From Anaerolineae bacterium (GTDB lineage: Bacteria > Chloroflexota > Anaerolineae > Promineifilales > Promineifilaceae), in assembly GCA_023384415.1 (NCBI GenBank), contig JAHDWJ010000038.1, forward strand, positions 1 through 43,000: 43,000 nt of DNA, in the 5' to 3' direction. Under the pieces are notes generated by a model that was given only the letters and a program-made list of their open reading frames with translations, was not told where the DNA came from and did not search any database. Positions 33,361-40,886 of this stretch are shown here, one piece after another (within the stretch, counting starts at the first letter, position 1; each line of letters opens with the position of its first letter). A program made the translations under genes and the position numbers.

Positions 33361-33434
33361 TTCGGAAGGTTTGATCCAAGTGCTTGCCCATTATAGAAAC
33401 CTTCCGAAGGTTCGCCCCAACTTATTGAGAAGAT
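33361..33434. repeat. Perfect inverted repeat plus 26-bp dispersed repeat, copy 2
   Basis: TTCGGAAGGTTT (33361-33372) and AAACCTTCCGAA (33397-33408) are a perfect 12-bp inverted repeat. They are followed by 26 bp (33409-33434) identical to 5436-5461. The arms match the element at 3185-3239. It lies between the lipoprotein and permease genes and could limit read-through or protect the upstream mRNA end. Confidence 0.85.
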
Positions 33435-33559
33435 TCATTAATTTGCTGAAAGATAGAAGACGAAAGGCGGATGAACAAACTCATTCCGCCCTTCGTCTTC
33501 TGTCAGACTGGTGTCCTCTACCGCCTTTATCTTCCGTCATCCTGGCCTGACCCAATCTT

Positions 33560-34465
33560 ATGGCGACTGAATCTATCCCTACTGTTTATACCCCCCAATT
33601 TCCCTCCTGGCGTCACCGTCTGGCTCGTTTAACCCCCTGGCTAGGTGTTGTGCCTTTTTTTCTTTTTGCCCTGGCTTTCTTGCTAGGTCCTGCCTCTTAT
33701 CTCCTTGTTGGCAGTTTACGTGACTTACAGGGCAACTTCACTCTGGATAATTATCGCAACCTGAACCAACCATTGGTTAAAGGGGCTTATATCCTCAGCA
33801 TCCAGATCAGTGCAATCACCGCTCTGGGGGGTGGGTTATTTGGCTTTTTATTGGCTTATGCTGTGACTATCGGCGGGCTGCCCCGGTTTGTTCGTTCCGG
33901 GCTGCTAACTTTTTCCGGGGTGGCTTCTAATTTTGCCGGGGTGCCCCTGGCGTTTGCCTTCATTGCCACCCTGGGGCGCATTGGGCTGCTGACCACCTGG
34001 CTGAAGCTGATTGGTCTGGATATTTATGATCGGGGGTTTACCCTCTACAGCTTCGCGGGCCTCAGCCTGACTTATATGTATTTCCAGTTTCCCCTGATGG
34101 TCCTTATCATCACCCCAGCTTTGGAAGGGTTGAAGCGGGAATGGCGGGAGGCAGCGGAAAACTTGGGGGCGTCATCCTGGCAATATTGGTGGTATGTGGC
34201 CTTGCCTGTTTTGCTCCCATCTATCCTAGGAACCATGATCTTGCTGTTTGCCAACGCTTTTGGGGCCCATGCGACGGCGTTTGCCCTGACTGGCGGCACT
34301 TACAATCTGGTGACGATTCTTATTGGGGCGCAAATGCGGGGGGATGTGCTGCGTGATCCGGGGTTGGGGTATGCCCTGGCAATGGGCATGGTACTCATTA
34401 TGACTGTTTCTATTACTGGTTATACACTGCTGCAACGACGGGCGGAGCGGTGGCTGAAACGATAG
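33560..34465 (+). CDS. ABC transporter permease, first subunit
   Basis: 301 residues, about six membrane helices. The cytoplasmic EAA loop is LKREWREAAENLGASSWQYWWYVALPVLLPSILG (about 192-225) and couples to the ATPase. It is of the PotB/ThiP-like binding-protein-dependent permease family. No GCGGCCGC occurs in it. The second permease starts 16 bp after its stop. Confidence 0.92.
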   Translation: MATESIPTVYTPQFPSWRHRLARLTPWLGVVPFFLFALAFLLGPASYLLVGSLRDLQGNFTLDNYRNLNQPLVKGAYILSIQISAITALGGGLFGFLLAYAVTIGGLPRFVRSGLLTFSGVASNFAGVPLAFAFIATLGRIGLLTTWLKLIGLDIYDRGFTLYSFAGLSLTYMYFQFPLMVLIITPALEGLKREWREAAENLGASSWQYWWYVALPVLLPSILGTMILLFANAFGAHATAFALTGGTYNLVTILIGAQMRGDVLRDPGLGYALAMGMVLIMTVSITGYTLLQRRAERWLKR

Positions 34466-34481
34466 GATTTGAGGTACCTAA

Positions 34482-35273
34482 ATGAAATTTAAGTGGGCCT
34501 GGGTTTGGATTATTTTAGGGATTGTTTATTTTTTCCTACCTCTGGTAGCTACGATTAACTTTTCCTTGAAGGCGGAACGCGGCCGCTATAGTTTTCGGGC
34601 TTATCAAATCGTACTCCAAGACCCCCAGTTTATCAGCTCATTCACCCTGTCAATACAAATAGCTTTATTGACCATCGTTTTTAGCCTGCTGCTCATCGTT
34701 CCCACCGTCTATTGGGCCCACCTGCGCCTGCCCCAGGTTCGCCCAATTTTAGAGTTTATCGCTTTCCTGCCCTTTGTTTTGCCGGCGGTGGTGTTGGTTT
34801 TTGGTCTTATCCGCATCTATAGTGGTCCCCCGTTTGCCTTGTTTAACCGTGCCTGGGGCACCAATTTGATCATGGTGGGGGCCTACATGGCCCTGGCCTT
34901 GCCTTATATGTACCGCTCCGTAGATACCGGCTTACGGGCTATTGATGTTCGCACTTTGACGGAGGCAGCCCAAAGTCTGGGAGCAAGTTGGCCGGTAATT
35001 CTTTGGCGGGTGATTTTTCCCAACTTACGAACGGCTTTATTAAGTGGGGCGTTTTTAACCTTCGCCATTGTGATTGGGGAATACACCATTGCTGCTTTTT
35101 TAGGCCGTTTCACCTTCGGGCCTTATCTGGCTTTGTTGGTACGCAATCGGGCCTATGAGCCAGCTGCTCTTTCTATTCTCAGCTTTGCCATTACCTGGAG
35201 CATCATGGGGCTGATTCAATGGCTTACCTATCGCGCTCCCGGCAGCACCCAGGTAGCGGCCGGACCGAGATAA
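34482..35273 (+). CDS. ABC transporter permease, second subunit
   Basis: 263 residues, about six membrane helices. The EAA loop is LTEAAQSLGASWPVILWRVIFPNLRTALLSG. It is PotC-like and should form a heterodimer with the permease at 33560. It is closely linked to the upstream permease and lies 85 bp before the ATPase gene. Confidence 0.92.
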   Translation: MKFKWAWVWIILGIVYFFLPLVATINFSLKAERGRYSFRAYQIVLQDPQFISSFTLSIQIALLTIVFSLLLIVPTVYWAHLRLPQVRPILEFIAFLPFVLPAVVLVFGLIRIYSGPPFALFNRAWGTNLIMVGAYMALALPYMYRSVDTGLRAIDVRTLTEAAQSLGASWPVILWRVIFPNLRTALLSGAFLTFAIVIGEYTIAAFLGRFTFGPYLALLVRNRAYEPAALSILSFAITWSIMGLIQWLTYRAPGSTQVAAGPR

Positions 35274-35358
35274 TTTTTAATGGGTGAATTGCTAAATTGT
35301 TGAATGATTAATGTCTGAGAAATACAGGGTTAACCATTCAGCTATGTGACCATTTAAT

Positions 35359-36423
35359 ATGCCTTTCCTTGAAATTGAACATCTCCACAAACAATTTGGC
35401 ACTCTCAATGCTGTTGCGGATTTTAATTTGCAGATGCATAAAGGGGAGTTTGTCTCTCTGCTGGGATCAAGCGGCTGTGGCAAAACAACGGCTCTACGTA
35501 TGATTGCCGGTTTTGAAGCCCCCACCGGAGGCATCATTCGCCTCAATGGGCGGGACGTCAGCCGGGTTCCGGCTAACCGGCGGCATATTGGCATGGTGTT
35601 TCAATCGTATGCGCTTTTCCCAAACATGAATGTAGCCGATAACATTGGTTTTGGGCTGAAAATTAAAGGGCAGCCCGCGGCCGCTATTCAAGCCAAAGTT
35701 CATGAATTACTGGCCCTGATTCAACTCCCAGATAAGGGGCGGAGCTACCCATACCAGCTTTCCGGCGGGCAGCAGCAGCGGGTGGCTCTGGCCCGCGCCC
35801 TGGCCATTGAGCCACAAGTACTGCTGTTGGATGAGCCACTTTCCGCTTTGGATGCCAAAACCCGGGTGGAATTACGCCAGGAAATCCGTGATATTCAAAA
35901 GAAGTTGAATATGACGACAATTTATGTGACCCATGATCAGGAAGAGGCAATGTCTTTATCTGACCGGGTGGTGGTGATGAATAAAGGGGTGATTGAGCAG
36001 ATAGGCACACCATTCGCCATCTACAATTACCCCAAAACGGCGTTTACAGCCTCGTTTGTAGGTCAACTGAATGTGCTGCCGGTCACCGTGACGGATGGGG
36101 CGGCGGGGGAGTGCCGCTTTTATGATCAGCCGTTGAAGCTAAAGGAAGCGTTTGCGGCCGCGAACCAATCCACAGCCACCATCGCCCTACGCCCAGAGGA
36201 GTTACGTCTGGGACAACAAGATGGGCATAACCACCTCACCGGCATTGTGGAAAACAACACCTTTCTGGGGGCCATCATTCGTTTGCGCCTAAGGGTTGAA
36301 CAAACCACCCTGCTGGCCGATCTTTTCAACGAACGGCAAATGGTTATCCCCCGTGACGGTGAAACCATCACCATCAACTTCCCCCCCCATGCCTGTTGGA
36401 TTTTAGACAATCAGCTCAATTGA
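35359..36423 (+). CDS. ABC transporter ATP-binding protein (PotA/FbpC-like)
   Basis: 354 residues. Walker A is LLGSSGCGKTTALRM, the Q loop is VFQSYALFP, the signature is YQLSGGQQQRVALARAL, and Walker B is VLLLDEPLSALDAKTR with the H loop TIYVTHDQEEAM. A TOBE-type C-terminal domain covers about 270-354. It energises the importer formed by 32161, 33560 and 34482. The order lipoprotein-permease-permease-ATPase is usual for polyamine or iron-type importers. Confidence 0.95.
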   Translation: MPFLEIEHLHKQFGTLNAVADFNLQMHKGEFVSLLGSSGCGKTTALRMIAGFEAPTGGIIRLNGRDVSRVPANRRHIGMVFQSYALFPNMNVADNIGFGLKIKGQPAAAIQAKVHELLALIQLPDKGRSYPYQLSGGQQQRVALARALAIEPQVLLLDEPLSALDAKTRVELRQEIRDIQKKLNMTTIYVTHDQEEAMSLSDRVVVMNKGVIEQIGTPFAIYNYPKTAFTASFVGQLNVLPVTVTDGAAGECRFYDQPLKLKEAFAAANQSTATIALRPEELRLGQQDGHNHLTGIVENNTFLGAIIRLRLRVEQTTLLADLFNERQMVIPRDGETITINFPPHACWILDNQLN

Positions 36424-36685
36424 ACGTGGCCATCAGTTACGCGGCCGCGAACAATCCGCCCCTTTCCCTATCTGTTGTTGACCTCCATTTCCGGCGTACT
36501 CTCACCTGCCCTAGTATATCCAGTTTGTAAGAAGCGGCCGCGACCAAGTCTGAAAGATCACAACCAGACCCAAGAGTGAACCCACACGAAGGGGGCGCTT
36601 TACATAACTTGTTTCCTCAATGAAACACTCCCCAAACTGAACCCATATAAACCTGCCTTTCTCTGGAAGGAAATTTGGATTGCCC
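36424..36685. other. Non-coding region after the ABC operon
   Basis: No credible gene. Two GCGGCCGC copies lie here (36441, 36534). A small inverted repeat GTTTC-CTCAAT-GAAAC (near 36610) is present. Nothing else recognised. Confidence 0.5.
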
Positions 36686-36697
36686 TGGCATTACTTC

Positions 36698-37000
36698 CAG
36701 CAATTCTCAATTCAAAACCCGTGGTAGGGGTGGGACAGGCGGGCAACCATCCGGGTCAAACGGTTCAACCTGATTCCCGCCTGTCTCACCCCCTTTACCC
36801 TGACATAGAAGTCATTTATACGGTTTCACAAGAAGGTTCAACCTGATTCCCGCCTGTCTCAACCCCTTTACCCCTTCCGTTTCAGCCAAAGCGGGGCGGA
36901 AACGAAACGCTCCCGTTTGACCAAAATCCTGGCCCACCTGTCCCGCCCCTATATTCATTTCAGGGCAAATTGAGAACTGCTGCCAACTTGAGAATTGCTG
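36698..37000. mobile_element. MITE-like inverted-repeat element with internal direct repeats
   Basis: CAGCAATTCTCAA (36698-36710) is answered exactly in inverted orientation at 36988-37000. Further in, GGGGTGGGACAGGCGGG (36727-36743) is answered by CCCACCTGTCCCGCCCC (36933-36949), and GGTCAAACGG (36754-36763) by CCGTTTGACC (36913-36922). Inside, an exact 27-bp direct repeat lies at 36762-36788 and 36835-36861. No ORF is present. The nested arms suggest a non-autonomous mobile element or a complex folding region. No target duplication was established. Confidence 0.55.
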
Positions 37001-37285
37001 CATTACTTCAGCCCATTTTGACAGCCTTTGTGACATTCGTTACAATCTCCCGTCATTTTCCGGGGGAATAACCCAAAAATTGCTACATCAACATCTACAT
37101 CTTAGAGCAAGGCCAGAGTAACCGTTGCACAATGGCCGCTATTGCATCTTGAATAATGAAATTTAACTGGTGGTTGGCAAGATTCGGTCAAAACTTGGGG
37201 ACAACCTATCCTCTCCTCAGGCATCGGCCTAAAGGCCACCACCAGTCATCAACATATAGGGATCACGTTTAGGAGGACAAATCAT
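37001..37285 (+). other. Leader region of the pyrophosphatase gene
   Basis: About 285 bp with no gene. A near-palindrome around 37124-37145 (TTGCACAATGGCC/GCTATTGCA) could be a protein site. AGGAGG (37271-37276) with 9-bp spacing sets the start at ATG 37286. No riboswitch class recognised. Confidence 0.45.
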
Positions 37286-39589
37286 ATGCTTTTAGCTGAA
37301 ATCGTTTTACAAGGAGGGCGCCCTGATCTGCCCCTCATCTGGTGGTTAGGCCCCATTGGGGCCGTTGTGGCTCTGGCCATGGCTTACATTTTTTACCGGC
37401 AAGTCATGGTCTACAGCGAGGGAACACCCCGCATGATCGAAATTGCCCAGGCAGTCCGCGAAGGGGCTATGGCTTACCTCTCCCGTCAATATCGGGTGGT
37501 AGCCATTGTTTTTGTTGTTCTCTTTTTGCTGTTTGTAGTCATGTCTTTCCTGAAACTGCAAAATCCAGTTGTCCCCTTTGCCTTCATCACCGGGGGGTTG
37601 TTTTCTGGTATCTGTGGTTATTTTGGAATGCGTACCGCTACCAATGCTTCGGCACGGGCGGCCCATGCGGCCAGCCAAAGCCTGAATAGTGGTTTGCAGG
37701 TTGCCTTGCGGGCCGGGGCTGTTATGGGGTTTGTGGTGGTAGGTTTTGCCCTGTTAGACATTACCGCCTGGTTTGTCATTCTCTATTACTTGTTTCCAGC
37801 TATTCTACCCGAGAGTTTTATCAGTATTGCCGCCAACCCCCTACCACAAATTACCGCTACGATGTTGAGCTTTGGTATGGGGGCTTCCACGCAGGCGTTG
37901 TTCGCTCGTGTAGGGGGTGGTATCTACACGAAAGCGGCCGATGTTGGGGCCGACCTGGTGGGTAAAGTGGAAGCAGGCATCCCGGAAGATGACCCGCGCA
38001 ATCCCGCCACTATCGCTGACAATGTAGGGGACAATGTGGGCGACGTAGCTGGTATGGGTGCCGACCTTTATGAATCGTATGCGGGTTCTATTTTAGCCAC
38101 ATCAGCTCTGGGTGTGGCCGCGGTAGCCGTGGCTGGCAGTTCCTTTTTAGGCACCCACAGCGTCATGGATATGCAGCTGCGCTTTATTGCCGCTCCGATT
38201 GCCCTGGCAGCCATGGGTGTTTTTCTCTCTATTATGGCTGTTTACCTGGTCCGCGCTGATGACACGGCGGATCAAAGCCAGCTCATTGGGGCATTGAGTC
38301 GGGGATTGTATGCCAGCTCTATTGGCATTGCTGTCCTGGCTTTACCCATCTTGTATTTGCTCCAACTGCCGAACTGGATAGCCATCTGGATTTCCGTTAT
38401 CACTGGCCTGGTGGTAGGTATTGTGGTGGGCAAGGCGACTGAGTATTACACCTCCCACGCTTTTAAGCCGACACGAGGTATTGCCACCCAGGCGGAAACG
38501 AGTACCGCCACAACGATGATTGAAGGGTTGGCCGTCGGGATGGAGTCAGGAGGTATTCCTGTCGCGGCCGTAACCATTGGTATTGCCGTCAGCTTCTATG
38601 CCATGGGTGGTGTCGGCAATATCCTCATGGGGCTTTATGGGGTCGGTATTGCCGCTGTGGGCATGCTTTCAACTCTGGGCTTTACTCTGGCGACTGATGC
38701 GTATGGCCCCATCGCCGATAACGCTGGGGGAAATGCGGAAATGTCTGGCCTGGACCCCAAAGTACGGCAGCGCACAGATCAGTTGGATGCAGTCGGAAAT
38801 ACGACCGCCGCCATCGGCAAAGGATTTGCCATTGGCTCGGCCGCGTTGACTTCATTGGCCTTATTGGCTGCGTACCTGGAAGAAGTGCGGTTGGTGCTGC
38901 ATGAGTTACGTGGGGTGCATGAGCTGGAAATTGGCGGCCGCATGGTGGAAGTTACCGCCATGACGATGACCGATTTTATGAACTTTTATAATGTCACCCT
39001 GCTTAATCCGGCGGTCTTGATTGGTGTTTTTGCTGGAGCGGCGACGGCTTTTTACTTCTCGGCTATGACCATGCGGGCGGTTGGCCGGGCAGCCGGGGGA
39101 ATGGTGGAGGAAGTTCGGCGACAGTTCCGCGAAATCCCAGGCATTCTGGAAGGCACTGGTAAGCCGGATTATGCTCGCTGTGTGGAAATCAGCACCCGAT
39201 CAGCTCAAAAAGAGATGGTCGCCCCGTCCTTGCTGGCGATTATCGTTCCGGTATTCATCGGCATCGTGTTTGGGGTAGCCGGGGTGTTGGGGCTGTTGGC
39301 TGGTGGATTATCGGCTGGTTTTGCTCTGGCCTTGATGATGTCTAATGCTGGTGGGGCCTGGGACAATGCCAAGAAATATATTGAGGAAGGACATCATGGG
39401 GGCAAACGATCTGATGCCCATAAAGCAGCCGTTGTCGGTGACACGGTAGGAGATCCGTTCAAAGATACCTCTGGCCCATCACTCAATATTCTCATTAAGC
39501 TGATGTCTATGGTATCCGTCGTTTTTGCTGGTCTGGTAGCCGCTTTTGCTAACGGGCAGGGGTTAGTCTATATGCTTTTTGGTGGCTAA
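37286..39589 (+). CDS. hppA: Membrane-bound ion-pumping pyrophosphatase, K+-dependent type
   Basis: 767 residues, about 16 membrane helices. It hydrolyses pyrophosphate and pumps H+ (or Na+) out of the cytoplasm. The catalytic loop is GGGIYTKAADVGADLVGKVEAGIPEDDPRNPATIADNVGDNVGDVAGM, with the later blocks DAYGPIADNAGGNAEM and GDTVGDPFKDTSGPS. GNTTAAIGKG has Ala and Gly where K+-independent pumps carry Lys and Thr, so this should be K+-dependent. The H+ or Na+ choice cannot be fixed by eye. AGGAGG supports the start. Only one GCGGCCGC occurs in 2.3 kb. Confidence 0.95.
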   Translation: MLLAEIVLQGGRPDLPLIWWLGPIGAVVALAMAYIFYRQVMVYSEGTPRMIEIAQAVREGAMAYLSRQYRVVAIVFVVLFLLFVVMSFLKLQNPVVPFAFITGGLFSGICGYFGMRTATNASARAAHAASQSLNSGLQVALRAGAVMGFVVVGFALLDITAWFVILYYLFPAILPESFISIAANPLPQITATMLSFGMGASTQALFARVGGGIYTKAADVGADLVGKVEAGIPEDDPRNPATIADNVGDNVGDVAGMGADLYESYAGSILATSALGVAAVAVAGSSFLGTHSVMDMQLRFIAAPIALAAMGVFLSIMAVYLVRADDTADQSQLIGALSRGLYASSIGIAVLALPILYLLQLPNWIAIWISVITGLVVGIVVGKATEYYTSHAFKPTRGIATQAETSTATTMIEGLAVGMESGGIPVAAVTIGIAVSFYAMGGVGNILMGLYGVGIAAVGMLSTLGFTLATDAYGPIADNAGGNAEMSGLDPKVRQRTDQLDAVGNTTAAIGKGFAIGSAALTSLALLAAYLEEVRLVLHELRGVHELEIGGRMVEVTAMTMTDFMNFYNVTLLNPAVLIGVFAGAATAFYFSAMTMRAVGRAAGGMVEEVRRQFREIPGILEGTGKPDYARCVEISTRSAQKEMVAPSLLAIIVPVFIGIVFGVAGVLGLLAGGLSAGFALALMMSNAGGAWDNAKKYIEEGHHGGKRSDAHKAAVVGDTVGDPFKDTSGPSLNILIKLMSMVSVVFAGLVAAFANGQGLVYMLFGG

Positions 39590-39715
39590 TACCACAAAGC
39601 TGTAGCCGCAGGCGAAGCAAGACTGTTTACAACAACGAATTTAAGGAAAGCACGGATTTGGCTTTCATTCGTTTCTTCCTCTCATTCGTTGTTGTCTTTT
39701 AGACATAGGGGAGCT

Positions 39716-39744
39716 AAAAAAGGACGCGGCCGCGTCCTTTTTTT
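39716..39744. terminator. Bidirectional intrinsic terminator built on GCGGCCGC
   Basis: GGACGCGGCCGCGTCC (39722-39737) is a perfect 16-bp palindrome flanked by AAAAAA and TTTTTTT. It lies 130 bp after the pyrophosphatase stop and just before the next promoter. The iterated octamer forms the core of the stem. Confidence 0.85.
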
Positions 39745-39750
39745 CTTCCA

Positions 39751-39759
39751 TGTTATAAT
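39751..39759 (+). promoter_or_regulatory. Extended -10 promoter of the deacetylase-family gene
   Basis: TGTTATAAT (TGn-TATAAT) with a perfect -10 at 39754-39759 and no good -35, as that place is taken by the terminator stem. The transcript would start near 39766, about 4 bp before the ATG at 39770, and no Shine-Dalgarno is present. Confidence 0.65.
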
Positions 39760-39769
39760 CCTCTTTATT

Positions 39770-40804
39770 ATGACAACGTTACTCATTACCGCCCCGGCTC
39801 TGGGACACACCTTTCCTGACCATCCTGAACACAGCGGCCGCGTCCCGGCCATTATGCAAAAATTAGAGCAGCACAACATCCTGTCTGATTTACATCTTTT
39901 ACCTCCTGCCAGTGGTCTGGTAGGTCAGGTGCGCCGCGTTCATACCGAGCAGTTGATCAGCCATATCCGTTACACATCCTTACACGGTGGGGGGCGGTTG
40001 GATGCGGATACCTACTGCACTCTCGAAAGTTATGACCTGGCCTTACAAGCAGTGGGAGCGTGCTGCCAGGGCGTAGACGAGATCATGAGCGGCCGCGTCC
40101 ACAATGGCATGGTGTTGGTGCGGCCGCCTGGCCATCATGCGGAAAAAAAGAGCTTTGGTGGGTTTTGTCTATTCAACAATATCGCGGCCGCAGCCCGTCA
40201 TGCCCAAATAAATCATGGCCTACAGCGCGTCCTCATCTTAGATTTTGACGTTCATCATGGCAACGGCACCCAGGATATTTTCTACGACGATCCTTCCGTC
40301 CTCTTCATCTCCACCCACCTATACACCGGCTTCTTCTACCCTGGCACCGGTAGTGCCCGTGAAACCGGCATTGGCCTCGGCCTGGGATACACCTTAAATG
40401 TTCCCTTTCCCCCAGGCGTTGGTGATAATGGGTATGCCCAGGTCTTCACCGAACTAATCCGCCCCGCCGTCGCCGCCTTCCAACCCGAATTTATCCTTAT
40501 CTCAGCCGGTTATGATGCCCATTGGGCCGATCCCCTGGCCTCGGCAGGCCTCAGTCTCACCGGGTACGCCCACCTCTCCCGCACCCTGGTACAAATGGCT
40601 GATGAATGGTGCCGCGGCCGCATCCTGTTCATTTTAGAAGGAGGCTATTTCCTGGAAGCCCTGGCCGGCGGGGCCCTAAACAGCTTATACGCCCTGTGCG
40701 GCCGCGACCAAATCCATGATCCCCTCGGCCCCCCCCGCCAGTCAGAAGCCAATGTGACCGATTTGCTATACGCATTACGTCAACTCCATTTCTCTGGTAG
40801 TTGA
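39770..40804 (+). CDS. Histone deacetylase / AcuC-AphA family hydrolase
   Basis: 344 residues, a zinc amidohydrolase of the arginase-deacetylase fold. Seen are LVRPPGHHAEKKSFGGFCLFNNIA (tandem His), the metal block LILDFDVHHGNGTQDIFY, ILISAGYDAHWADPLA and LEGGYF. The family removes acetyl groups from proteins, polyamines or other amides; the substrate here is unknown. ATG 39770 is chosen, since the in-frame upstream stretch runs through the terminator and promoter. It carries several GCGGCCGC copies (39834, 40089, 40120, 40184, 40614, 40698). Confidence 0.93.
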   Translation: MTTLLITAPALGHTFPDHPEHSGRVPAIMQKLEQHNILSDLHLLPPASGLVGQVRRVHTEQLISHIRYTSLHGGGRLDADTYCTLESYDLALQAVGACCQGVDEIMSGRVHNGMVLVRPPGHHAEKKSFGGFCLFNNIAAAARHAQINHGLQRVLILDFDVHHGNGTQDIFYDDPSVLFISTHLYTGFFYPGTGSARETGIGLGLGYTLNVPFPPGVGDNGYAQVFTELIRPAVAAFQPEFILISAGYDAHWADPLASAGLSLTGYAHLSRTLVQMADEWCRGRILFILEGGYFLEALAGGALNSLYALCGRDQIHDPLGPPRQSEANVTDLLYALRQLHFSGS

Positions 40805-40829
40805 AAAATCTGTTAAAGTTAGTTACCAT
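40801..40829 (+). promoter_or_regulatory. Weak candidate promoter for the TPR/DWL gene
   Basis: TTGAAA (40801-40806), 17-bp spacer, TACCAT (40824-40829). The -35 overlaps the stop of the deacetylase gene. Matches are 5 of 6 and 4 of 6, so this is tentative. Confidence 0.35.
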
Positions 40830-40886
40830 AACACATAACATAAACATCAAGACACTTTGGGAGTTTAACCAAAAAAGGCTTGAAAC

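Noticed and set aside
39689..39769. 27-residue upstream extension of the deacetylase-family protein
   Set aside because: The extension crosses the terminator and the -10 box; family alignment begins at MTTLLITAPALGH.
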